Of a stretch of 64,000 bases of DNA, positions 21,682 to 31,550 are shown one piece after another. A program made the translations under genes and the position numbers. Source of the DNA: Metridium senile. Its lineage: Eukaryota; Cnidaria; Anthozoa; Actiniaria; Metridiidae. The stretch lies in assembly GCA_949775045.1 (NCBI GenBank), contig OX459104.1:1-64000 (forward strand). Reading direction: 5' to 3'. A model generated the notes under the pieces. The model did not search any database, had not been told where the DNA came from, and worked only from the letters and a program-made list of their open reading frames with translations. The first letter of the stretch is position 1. Every line of letters begins with the position of its first letter.

Positions 21682-23904
21682 ATGGACGACGATCAATTCA
21701 GTTGCTCCATCATAGCAAATTATATTTCATCCGACGAAAGCGATGCTCATGGTAGTGACGACGAACGCAACTGCAAACAACACGAGGTCCATACTATTTA
21801 CAGCCCAATACAGAACCTCTATCCCATCTCAAAATGGGACGAACTTCATCGCACAACGAGTACTAGTACTGCCCCAGTTTATCACAACAAAAGCATGCCA
21901 AACTTATCTCAAGTACCTCCTGCCAAAGCACACCAACTAGATACAGTTCTAAGTTCTGGACAAGCCACAACAACCCTATCTGGACAAGAAGCATTCGAAC
22001 CACACCCCCAAAGCACTGCTAGCGAACCCCTTACTGAACCAAGACCACTAAAGTACGCCCTATCCAAGTCAGAACTCTCTGAACCAATAACTACCTTCAT
22101 GGAAGAACTACGTCTCTATTTCCTCAAAGAAGTCAATTTGCAACGTAACAGAGGGCCAATTTCGCCTAGCACAATGGACAAGGCCGAAGAAAGACTTTTC
22201 TGTAAGTAAATCGATTGTTTATTATTAGACAACCACATGTACCATTCAAACCTGAGCAATTGAGCCAGTTTCAATCAATTTCATGATCCATTTCTATGTG
22301 CCTAGCTACAAAGATATTTCAAGTATGAAATGTGACACTTGAATTTTTCTAGTTCTAAAATTCCTCTGTTCACTTGGCTTGCAGGCTTCCTGGGTTTCGC
22401 CAAAAACCACCTGAAACACACTATCACGACAGATTTGTTTTTGCGGGAAACAGTGATTGAAAAGTACCTGACCTATTTGAAGGTAGGTTAATTGTATTGT
22501 AATGGTTGTATTTATGTGACAATTATCTCAGGACAATAGTTGTCATTATTATTTCATTATCACAGTGGATGAGTAGGAACATTTGCATGAATGATGTAGC
22601 AATAAATTTTCATTTTCATATTTTTCAACAACAACAGGAAGATAGAGGCCTGGCACCAGCTACGATATCCAACCATGCAGCCGCCCTACTCTACCCTGCC
22701 AAATTTCTACACCCGGAAGCTTCGCCAGACTACAAGGGCATCCAAGTCATCAATCGACTGCGTGCTCAGGTTGCATTTTTCCAGAGGAAAGCCTATGCAG
22801 AAAGGCCGTCGACAAAGGAAGAATTAGAAGAACGAAATAAATGGCTAGATTGGTTAGTGCCAATATTACAAAGTTGATCTATATCACCATATGCAACTGC
22901 TTATTTCAGTTTCTTATTTTCAGTGAAATCAATGAATAAACATCATCTCATCAGTTGATAGCGTATATGTCAATCAAAAGAACTGAAATCAAACAAATTA
23001 TATTAAGTGTAATTAATATCAAGTTTATTAATATTGTTATTATCCTTTTCTGATAGGCCGGAGATAGTCAAGTCAGTTGACCTACAGAGGCACCGAGTAG
23101 ACATGGCTAGATCGACACTTGCTAAAGCCACCGAGAGCTCTGATTTGTTGCTACTTACTATGTATACACAGATGCCACCAGCCAGAGCACTCGAGATACG
23201 CACCTTGGAAGTCTTACCGCCAAATCTCACTCCAAGCAGCCCTCAATTGGCCAAAAGGAACGTTGTAGCTCTTGATCAGCTTGGTGGAGTAACTTTCACA
23301 TTTCAAAATTACAAGACCGTAAAAACCTATGGTTGCGACACTACAAAATTACAGGCAAGTTGACCTTTTTCTTTGATGGGAATGATTAATGTCATTGGTT
23401 TGTGTAATCCTCTGCAATGAAAGTACTGTTTGCTTATTTAAGAAATTCAACTGGATACCATTTTTTGATGTAGTAAAAATTCAATAAGTGTTCCTTGATT
23501 GCATATGTTGCCCTCGCTATAAAAGAGAGACTGAGGAGGTAGAACATTTATAGTTAAAACTACCAAACTATGGAACTCATTACCAGCCTATTTAAAAACA
23601 TTTTCTTCTATTAGATTAGGATACTAAATTATATTGTTAAGTTTATTGATTTTTAGATAGGAGGGCCACAAGTTAATCAGTCTTGGCTGTAAAGTGTTGT
23701 TTTTTCCCCTCATTAACTAAGTGTAGTATTATTATTAAAGCCATGAATGCTCACATTTGTTATGCATTCATTCATTAATGCTTTTTGCTTCATTTTTATT
23801 TTTATCATCAGCCAAATCATGAAATCAGCATCGTCTTAAAAGAATACCTCAGAACACATAGATCAAAATTAGTCAATGATGATAGTGGAAATTTCCTTTT
23901 TGTG
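21682..23904 (+). pseudogene. Tyrosine recombinase YR-B, 5' half (five exons)
   Basis: Exons 21,682-22,201, 22,385-22,482, 22,638-22,852, 23,057-23,354 and 23,812-23,904; phases agree at every junction. The fourth intron is GC-AG (ACAG|GCAAGT). The product has a Ser/Thr/acid-rich N-terminus (about 170 aa), then a helical core-binding (SAM-like) domain (EKYLTYLKEDRGLAPATISN), then the start of the catalytic domain with box I Arg in PPARALEIRTLEV and a lysine-containing hairpin (QNYKTVKTYG). The last exon ends phase 0 at GTG|GTAAGT; 43 bases later the intron runs into ITS2 and no catalytic exons follow. The matching C-terminal exons lie at 11,089-11,991. Together the halves would encode about 611 aa. 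Family: Crypton-type tyrosine recombinases by motif; exact subclass not determined. Confidence 0.85.
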
Positions 23905-23947
23905 GTAAGTATGTTTGTTGCTTCTTAACTACCCTTGTTCAGGTTTA

Positions 23948-24018
23948 CCCTAACCCTAACCCTAACCCTAAAACTAACCCTAAATCCTAACCCTAAACCC
24001 TAAACCCTAACCCTAACC
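23948..24018 (+). repeat. Interstitial telomere-type repeat ITS2
   Basis: CCCTAA units with fixed variants (CCCTAAAACTAACCC, TAAATCC). It lies inside what would be the fifth intron of YR-B and is the left boundary of the 25,608-bp unit. The right part is identical to ITS3. Confidence 0.92.
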
Positions 24019-26057
24019 GCTCTAAGTCCTAATGTCTCTTATCATTTCCAAAGAATGAAATCGATTAGGCTTTATTATAAACGTTTTATCACTTGTTGTA
24101 AACGTTTTTCACAGCCCTTTAGGAAAAGGTATTACATTTCACTACTATGTCATGCCAAGTTCCACAAAATTTGGTCTAAAATGTCTTTTTTACACATAAA
24201 AATAGATGAAATAAATGCAATGCTCGGTGTCAGTTGTTTTTTTCATTCATTGATCGTGGAATTATTTCTCTGCTTAGCCCGCAGCAAAACGTTTATTATT
24301 TTTAAATGAATTTGTAGTTATATATAATGCATAAACTTATGATTGTCGTTATCGTAAACATAAGTGTTAGTTTTCCGTACTTTCTTCAATTAATGTGTTT
24401 TATCTTATTTTGTGCCATTGAAGTTTTATCGCGTGACTTTTAAAATCGCGTGACTTGCGCTATTATCACTGCTCGTTTATGCACAGGTATCCCACAAGTT
24501 TACATGTTGGTTTCCGTTAGCCGACTCATAATGTAATTCTAACAATATGTTTTATCTTTAGCGTTTACAATAATAACCAGTGGCTTAAAAGAAAGATTAC
24601 TGAGGCATGGATGAACGAACGACTGAACACTGACGTATTTACCACGTATTGAGACCTATTTACCATTAATCAAATAATGTTTTTTTTTCTACTTCATGTC
24701 ATATATTTATGATATAATTTTTTGCCAGTTCTTCCTTTTAATTCTTTATTCTTCCATTCTCTCATTTTTGTTCACTCGCTTGCCACTGATTTATGTTATC
24801 CTTCTCTTATTCATTCTTCCCTACTAATTATTTTCAATTTTGTGATCCATTTATTTGTTCATCTATATTGTAATATAGTTTACATCTTTTTGTACTAGTT
24901 GTGTTTTAGAGTGTGCTGTGTACATGTACATAGCGCGTGCGTTGTATATATAATTTGTCAATTATAATGACGTTTGTACAACCGCTGTTTTTTTTTATAA
25001 TGATCCCAAAGCTTGAAATAAAAATAATTCAATGTGTAAGAAACGTCTTTTGTTTAAATAAATAGTATTATTAAACGGGGGAGGGCGCCCTTATCAATGA
25101 ATGAATGAATAAGAGAAATTAAAAAAAGCAAGACAGAAAAAGAGAAAAGGGAATAGAGAGATAAATGGGATTCGTGGGACAAAATAAAACGCATTTTTTG
25201 TATCACTAAAAATAACGTTTATTTTTTTCAAGGTATTTACATAATTACATAATTATAATCAAAAAGTTAATCCGTGAAACACTACTTGTTACTATTTAGT
25301 AAAAAATAATGCTAATTGAACAATAACCATTTTTAATATTAGTAATGCTTCACGGAACTCACAGAACAAGAACAAAACATCATAGAGTGAAGTCATTTAA
25401 CCCGTGAAATATATATTAGACTAATACACCTTAGCAGTCTCTAATTCCATTGTTTTCTTTTGTGTCTATTTGACTATTACACCTTAACTATTTAATTTTG
25501 CTTCACGGGTTTAATGTCTTCACTCTAAACTAGAACTTCACTATTTTAAGCGTAACTAAGAATTTGTGCTTTAAGCAATATAATTCTAACAAACAGGAAC
25601 AGTAAATTCGTATTAACATTAACTGGATAAAACTGTAACACATATAGAACTTAACTGGAGCTAAGGATTTATACCTCCAATTAAATATGAAACATAACAG
25701 TATTTTTATATGAACAAGAACTAGCCAAATGGCCACGGAAAACAGACTGCAAAGAATTCACGTGTATATCTCTGGCATGTGGTATGAAAAAGCATGGTCT
25801 GACATAAAAATTTTTTTTTTTTTTTTAAATAATAATTAAATCTATTAAAAGGAAAAAAGCAAACCATGAAAACATGAAAACATTAAAGAATAGAAAAAAA
25901 TGTATAAGAGAATCAATCTAAATGACACAGCTCTGATGGGTGCGGTTATATGCATGAGAGAAGGCTATGAATGGAATAGTGATTTTGGTAAAAGTTCGAG
26001 TTGGAATAATTGTTCAACCCCACACTGTAAAACTAACCGACTTTTTTAAAGAGTACT
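24019..26057. other. Non-coding left end of segment 2
   Basis: No supported gene. Features: AATAAA on the plus strand near 25,017 following GT/T-rich sequence that resembles a 3' end; a poly-T run near 25,810; a foldback at 25,383-25,527. The short open frames lack any family signature. Confidence 0.45.
25383..25527. mobile_element. Foldback (MITE-like) element, 145 bp
   Basis: TAGAGTGAAG-CATT-AACCCGTGAA at the left is inverted at 25,502-25,527 with two mismatches. A similar but weaker inverted pair (CCGTGAAACAC, GCTTCACGGAAC) lies just outside, at about 25,270 and 25,347. Confidence 0.65.
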
Positions 26058-28409
26058 TTATAATGACTTTACATCTTTGTGTAAATCAAGTTTATCGGAA
26101 CGCAGTTCATAAAGACGATCTATTTGTTTGTACACTATATCTATTGGAAAAATCAAACTAGAGCTCGATTCGTAATAGCTCTTACCCGCAACAAACTTAT
26201 ATAAATTATCTGTAACTTCTTCAAGATGGCCAAGTAAAACATCTTTCTTGTTGCTAGAATAGCGTAAAATTTTAGCTAATAAAATCTGGGGCGAAGAAGT
26301 AGTCGAATTGCTAGCGACCAAGGCAACGAAGTCTCCTATGCAAGGGAGGGGATCTGAAAATCCATCATCGTCTGCTTCGGCCTTTTTACTACACTGATCT
26401 TTATATTCCTCACCATCAAAAATTACATCAGTTGCTTTTCTTGCAAGAAATGCTAAAGCTGGAGCTTTCTTGACGTTAGAGCTTCGATCATCGTAATGTC
26501 GACGCTGAGTTCGCACAGTGTGTTTCATAACTGCAGCCATACTTTCCGTTAATTGGCTTTCATTTGATTCTGGTAAACTTAAAAAATATGTCACCAGGCT
26601 ATGTCTCAAGTCATTCACACTCAATCGTACGTTACAATAATTCTCGAAAAGCGTTCCGGTGTACTTGTTGAAACTAGGAACATTGAATGGTTGACCGCTA
26701 TGGTTGACGAGTAAGAAATCGTGGGTTAGACCTTGCAATAATTTCTCTCGATATGTACCTATAAAAAGCCTTAGATAATATTCCAAATGACCTTCCAAAA
26801 TAGAACTTTCTTTCCCATAATGGCGTTTTGTTTTGTAATTACAACATATCAAAACTAGACGGTCTGCATCGCAAACTAGAAAATTTCCGTCTGATCCAGG
26901 CGGATGTGAACTAGCGATCCTAACTGTAACGAACTCCTTACATCTTCCTGTGATGTGCGTATATAACAGAAGAATACAGAAATTCATCAAATGTCGGGCT
27001 TTGCTGATACTATTCCCACAATCCTCAAAGTCATGCAATAATTCTCGACCGACTTGTAATATTTCCTCGTAAAAGACTGTATTTGACCTTGTATGAGACG
27101 AAGCTCTATTTTCTCGCCTTGCGTCAAATTCTAACTGACCTTGTAAGCTACGCAATGCGGACAGCGAAGGGAGATTTTCCTGACTTGAAGGCGTTTTTTC
27201 CCGGTGTAAAAATCTGACGACATTTATGAAGGAAGACATGTACCTTGAAGTCGTACTGCTTTTTAGCTTTCGATCGTTGGATCGTAGATGTTCGCAAAAC
27301 CGTTCGACAAGATCCCGATCTTCGACACTATACAGTGACACTCTAGAGTTCCCGTGAGTATCGCTAACATATTTGAAAAAAACGAGAATGCGTTCCAACA
27401 TTTTATCTATGCTAATGGGTAGTAAAGCATGGCCAGTTCTCTGTGTATTGTAAGGACGAGAATAAAAAGACTTAAAGCATTCAATATGTGATTTTGTCTC
27501 ATCATTAAGTTCGCTATAAGGAAATTTTCGTGTAAAACGAATATTTCGAGTACTGACCTCAAGGTCCGATTTTTCGGACTCGCTACTGTCAGAAGAGTCA
27601 AGCCTAATTTGTAAAACGTCCGACGCTGGTGCTGCCTTAGACTTACTACTGGAAATTTCATCAAACGCTGAGAACTGAGATTTTTGAAATCTGTTCGTGC
27701 TAGTCACTAGACTACTGCTGCCAGAGCTTTGATTTGAAACATTTTCTGGTGTACTGACTGCCGGAATAAGTGGCAAAGCATCAGATGCCTTCGCTGTATC
27801 TAAGATCTGAGAGTTCTGAACATTAGACAGACTCGAACCCTGACCAGTAGTAAAAGCAGATGTAAAATTGTAAAAAGGTGTTTTGGGAGTATAACCGCCC
27901 GTGAGCTGTGTCGATGTGTTAGGATCTAACTGTGTCGTACAATTTGAAAATGTTTTCATGTTTGCATTACTCTGCGGACCTATATTAGTTTTGAAAACAT
28001 TTGTTGAACTAGGTCTAGATTGATAGTCATAATTATCAATCGTTAATGGCAATGAAATACTGCTTGTTGATTCATTCGATTCGAGCTTCAATATCTTTTT
28101 CTTGGGGGAAACATTGTTATCAGCCTTAGACTCGTAATAGTGTAAAAGCCGAGAAATATCACTCTCAGATATCAATTTAAAAGCGCCTATAGCAACATTT
28201 GGGATTTTGCTCTTAAAATAATTGTGTTCTTGCATAGTACACTTTGATTTAACAATCTTACAGTGTCGAATCCATGACTTCAGAGTCCCGTTAGGGATTT
28301 GTGAAAACAACTTCGCTTTTACCTCTGAAAAGCAATAAAGGCGCTCTCCATTTAGTGTTTCAAGGCTGCATAATTTGGCGTCCTCTAGTGCGCTCTTTAC
28401 ATCGTCCAT
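26058..28409 (-). CDS. Crypton-like tyrosine recombinase, 783 aa (YR-A), copy 1
   Basis: A single 783-codon frame from ATG at 28,409. The first 290 residues hold a small basic N-terminal domain (about 1-100) and a Ser/Thr-rich linker. A helical core-binding region spans about 295-410. The catalytic domain carries box I Arg489 (HITGR), hairpin Lys526/528 (NYKTKRHYG), Asn599-x-x-Arg602 in place of His-x-x-Arg, His630 and Tyr639 (KHTVRTQRRHY). The tail (about 690-783) has GDFVALVA and LLAKILRYS motifs shared with YR-B. Tyrosine recombinases cut and rejoin DNA through a 3'-phosphotyrosine; Crypton DNA transposons use one to move. An acceptor (GTTACAG|ATG, exon from 28,433) and candidate leader exon 28,904-28,820 (GTGAGT donor) suggest a spliced 5' UTR. 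The full frame and intact motifs suggest it is functional or recently so. Confidence 0.9.
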   Translation of the reverse strand: MDDVKSALEDAKLCSLETLNGERLYCFSEVKAKLFSQIPNGTLKSWIRHCKIVKSKCTMQEHNYFKSKIPNVAIGAFKLISESDISRLLHYYESKADNNVSPKKKILKLESNESTSSISLPLTIDNYDYQSRPSSTNVFKTNIGPQSNANMKTFSNCTTQLDPNTSTQLTGGYTPKTPFYNFTSAFTTGQGSSLSNVQNSQILDTAKASDALPLIPAVSTPENVSNQSSGSSSLVTSTNRFQKSQFSAFDEISSSKSKAAPASDVLQIRLDSSDSSESEKSDLEVSTRNIRFTRKFPYSELNDETKSHIECFKSFYSRPYNTQRTGHALLPISIDKMLERILVFFKYVSDTHGNSRVSLYSVEDRDLVERFCEHLRSNDRKLKSSTTSRYMSSFINVVRFLHREKTPSSQENLPSLSALRSLQGQLEFDARRENRASSHTRSNTVFYEEILQVGRELLHDFEDCGNSISKARHLMNFCILLLYTHITGRCKEFVTVRIASSHPPGSDGNFLVCDADRLVLICCNYKTKRHYGKESSILEGHLEYYLRLFIGTYREKLLQGLTHDFLLVNHSGQPFNVPSFNKYTGTLFENYCNVRLSVNDLRHSLVTYFLSLPESNESQLTESMAAVMKHTVRTQRRHYDDRSSNVKKAPALAFLARKATDVIFDGEEYKDQCSKKAEADDDGFSDPLPCIGDFVALVASNSTTSSPQILLAKILRYSSNKKDVLLGHLEEVTDNLYKFVAGKSYYESSSSLIFPIDIVYKQIDRLYELRSDKLDLHKDVKSL

Positions 28410-30040
28410 AGCTCAGTGAACTAAGTGAATCATCTGTAACAAAAAGGAAAAATATTTAGAAATAGTCTCTTAATCTTTAACCATATAAAGAGCAATGAAT
28501 TTATTTATTCATTTATTTAATTCGAATATTTATACAGAGGTTCCCAGTTCGAGAGCTGGTTTAAAACAGACCGACTAAACTAACTTCAATCTGGAGGTTA
28601 AACCATGTGCTCCAGGGATTTCAAGATCTAAGTACCGCTGTACCTAAATTAAACGAGCCCTTATTTAGTTGTTTTAGCTTACTTACTTACTTCTTACTTC
28701 CTTGTTTTAGCAAGAAGCGACATAAGGTCGGACTGTTTAGCATTTTCATTGGAACAAAACGTTTCTCGATCCTATAAATCTGTATCAGAACGTATTGAGT
28801 ATCATGCATGGTTACTCACCGATTATGATACCAGGAATTAAAGCACTGTTAGAGATGACGTTTGATTATGAGAGCTGGAATATGATTTATCTTTGGGTAT
28901 CGATCTGAAATTCAACATAAAGAGATAAATATTTAAGATTCCTTACACAGTCTCAAGGACCGCTATATTTTTTAAGGCGCCTACAATCGTTTAATATCAG
29001 CGATATAATATTCTTACCTGATATACTGCCTTGCATGCATAGAATCTGCAATACTGAATACTTGAATGAAACTCTTCCCTGCATACTGTAAACTAAAAGA
29101 TTGTTTCAAAATCAGTATCGTTTGTTTGCTAAAACTATATTCAACCGACCTTAGTATGTGCATAGAATTACGCTTACCACTTTGGTGAGCAAGAAACCAT
29201 GTTAACTAGACCCATAGGGTCATGCTTGTGTTGTAGTCTTATTTATCCTTAAACAAGACCATCAGAGCATTTGGACGACCTTCCCAAACAGCGCTCTGGT
29301 GTTGTACATAATAATCAGTCACACGGTTTGCTTTGTATGAAGTCGTCCGGCGCACCCATAATATGATATGCATAAAAGATCGACAATCGATTGGAAATTG
29401 TCCAGGAATTTGGCGTTATCGGATCTGACACTTGCGTAAACAACTGATATATCCAAAAACGTTCGCGCGCAAACATTTTCAATCAAAGTCTTGCTCACTA
29501 AACGATTTTTAAGTAGAAACCTTTTTTTTAAAAAGCGTTTCTTAATGTGGTTTGTGATATACCTACCTAGTTTCCTGAATTTCGTTTTAAACTAAACGTG
29601 TCCCATTAACACCCGGCATCTCTAAAAGATTAAAACTACGCCTTAGGTGGTCATTATCATCTGTTTATTTAAGAAAATGATTTCCATTGTATTTTTTTCA
29701 TGTTAAAGCATTTCAAAAATACACGCTTTCATAAACCGATTATTTATTTAGGATCGTTTAGAATAAACAAAACGCCGATAAAAACGCGTGGGAAAGAACT
29801 CGCTTCGTGGCTCAAATTTATAATTTAAAACTCATCCAACATTTATTTTGTTCTCGTGTTTAAGTTTCTAGAACTGCGTGTAAAAATCTCACATTGTGTA
29901 AGGCGGCGATTGTTATCGAAATGTTTTATTTAGTGATTATGTCCCTTTGTTAGGTTGAAATACCAAACATACTGTATGATAAGGATGAATGGCTGATTGA
30001 ATGGATGAATGAAAAAAAAAAAGATATCGCTATCTCTCTC
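28410..30040 (-). other. Leader region upstream of YR-A (spliced 5' UTR candidates)
   Basis: Minus-strand splice signals without coding potential: acceptor before 28,433; exon 28,904-28,820 bounded by TTTCAG and G|GTGAGT; a further donor at 29,018 (CAG|GTAAGAA); a donor-like GTG|GTAAGC near 29,175. The rest (29.2-30.0 kb) shows no gene. The exact promoter is not visible. Confidence 0.4.
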
Positions 30041-30317
30041 CTTACAATTATTGGAACGCTGTGTTTGTAAAAGGTTTTATGATCTCGTAGCTCATTTCAT
30101 CTTTCCTTTGCAGCATGGTTTTCTAAGGAATTCCTCGTGTTGTCCAACCTTCAAAGGATATATTGGACAAAACTCGGATAAAAATATCCAAACTGATATT
30201 ATTTATCTAGAATTTTGTAAGGCATTCGACAGTGTCGAACATAAACTTTTCTTATTAAAACTAAAATTAAATGGGATAAGGGGTCGCTGCCTAGACTGGT
30301 TTGGTGATCATCCCTCG
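30041..30317 (+). pseudogene. LINE-type reverse transcriptase fragment
   Basis: The frame encodes LLERCVCKRFYDLV, LQHGFLRNSSC and IYLEFCKAFDSVEHKLFLLK then GIRGRCLDWF, in the order found in CR1/Jockey-type non-LTR reverse transcriptases (QHGF, YLDFxKAFDSV-H, WF). The segment between QHGF and YLDF is shortened, the usual Asp is Glu, and it runs into a poly-C tract. No endonuclease or full RT is present, so it is a dead remnant. Confidence 0.75.
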
Positions 30318-30409
30318 CCCCCCCCCCCCCCCCTGGTTTCACAACGACACTAATTAGTTACTTTCACTAAAGTTTTTTGAGTGGGGAGGGGGGGGGGGAG
30401 GGGGGGGGG
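30318..30409. repeat. Facing poly-C (16 nt) and G-rich (27 nt) tracts
   Basis: Sixteen C at 30,318-30,333 and an almost pure G run at 30,383-30,409, 50 bp apart on the same strand. They could pair as a hairpin or form a G-quadruplex/i-motif. Same in copy 2. Confidence 0.85.
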
Positions 30410-31550
30410 ACCAATCAAGGTAAAAAAATATATATATATGTATTGGACGAGGGTAAAAAAAAATTGATTTTCTTTAAAATAGTTTTTATTTATACTGTTT
30501 TGCAGTTGTATGGAGTTTATTATGTTGTGAACTGCTTGTCTAGGTCTCATCGAGTTTTAGAGTTATTCGACAAAAAACAATTTCGGCCATATTTGTTTAT
30601 CGTTGCCAAGGTAACGCCAATCAAGCTGAAATTGGCATCAATCCAAACTTTCATCAAAGCATTATCACTGGTCCAAAAACCAAGTCTATAAATGTAAGTT
30701 AAGACTATAAATAAGCCAAATTAAAATGAAAGTTATGATCTGAAGTATACTATCGAAACTGCTAAGCTGTCCACTGTCCACCACAGGGAGACCAAATGGG
30801 AACATTTCGATTCCGAGTTGGGCTCCCTGTGGTAGATTTATTTAAGCCTTTAAAACAAGACTTTCTTGAAATATTTAGAACTGTCATAGCTATAGTATCA
30901 CAAGTACTGGCCACTTTGTGGGATTAGCATAGAAATTGTGCATTCGCACCTTTGTGAAACGAAAAAAAAAATTATAACTACAAATGCGCAAATTTCGGCA
31001 CAAAATAATACATATCGCCTTTAGCATCCAAATCTCTAAGGTTTTAAAATGCCTTTGATTTGCAAAACGTTCTTTCAACTTCCGTTTGCTAACCCCTGTG
31101 ATATTTGGGGCGCTAGGTTTGCGAGTAGACGTTATCATACATAGTCCCAAACATTGTCGACAAAAGGGTTGTTTCGCCTTTCCACGGGCTTCTCCTTCTA
31201 AAAAGCCACCATAAAAGTGTTTCTTTAGAAATTTTTAACCTTATATAATTAGTCGTACGAATAAATAACAATAGAAATTGGAATTCACACAGGGAGCCCG
31301 AAATTATTTTGTAACCACTAGTGATAAGTGTCACGTGACTGACCAACCCTTTTTCGCAAGGCAAAAGATGTGATAGATTTTGACGGAATGTCGATACAGT
31401 TTGCATCGAGAATTATCGGGATTTTACATTGACTATCGCAGAAGAGCAGGAACTAGAAAGAGAACAAAGCTTATTAGTGCTTCGTTATTTAATGTCCATC
31501 TATTTTCAATCATTTTACGATACGTAAAAGTTGTATTTTTCTCTTTGCAG
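30410..31550. other. Non-coding region upstream of GNAT-SNase copy B
   Basis: No gene recognised. A short inverted repeat (CCACAGGGAG at 30,781; GGGCTCCCTGTGG at 30,820) is present, and the same word recurs at 31,290 (CACAGGGAGCCC). The final bases form the TTTGCAG acceptor at 31,550, so part may be 5' UTR intron. Confidence 0.45.

Noticed and set aside
24055..24309. 84-aa plus-strand frame, present in both unit copies
   Set aside because: Identity only reflects the recent duplication; composition is that of random AT-rich DNA and there is no motif.
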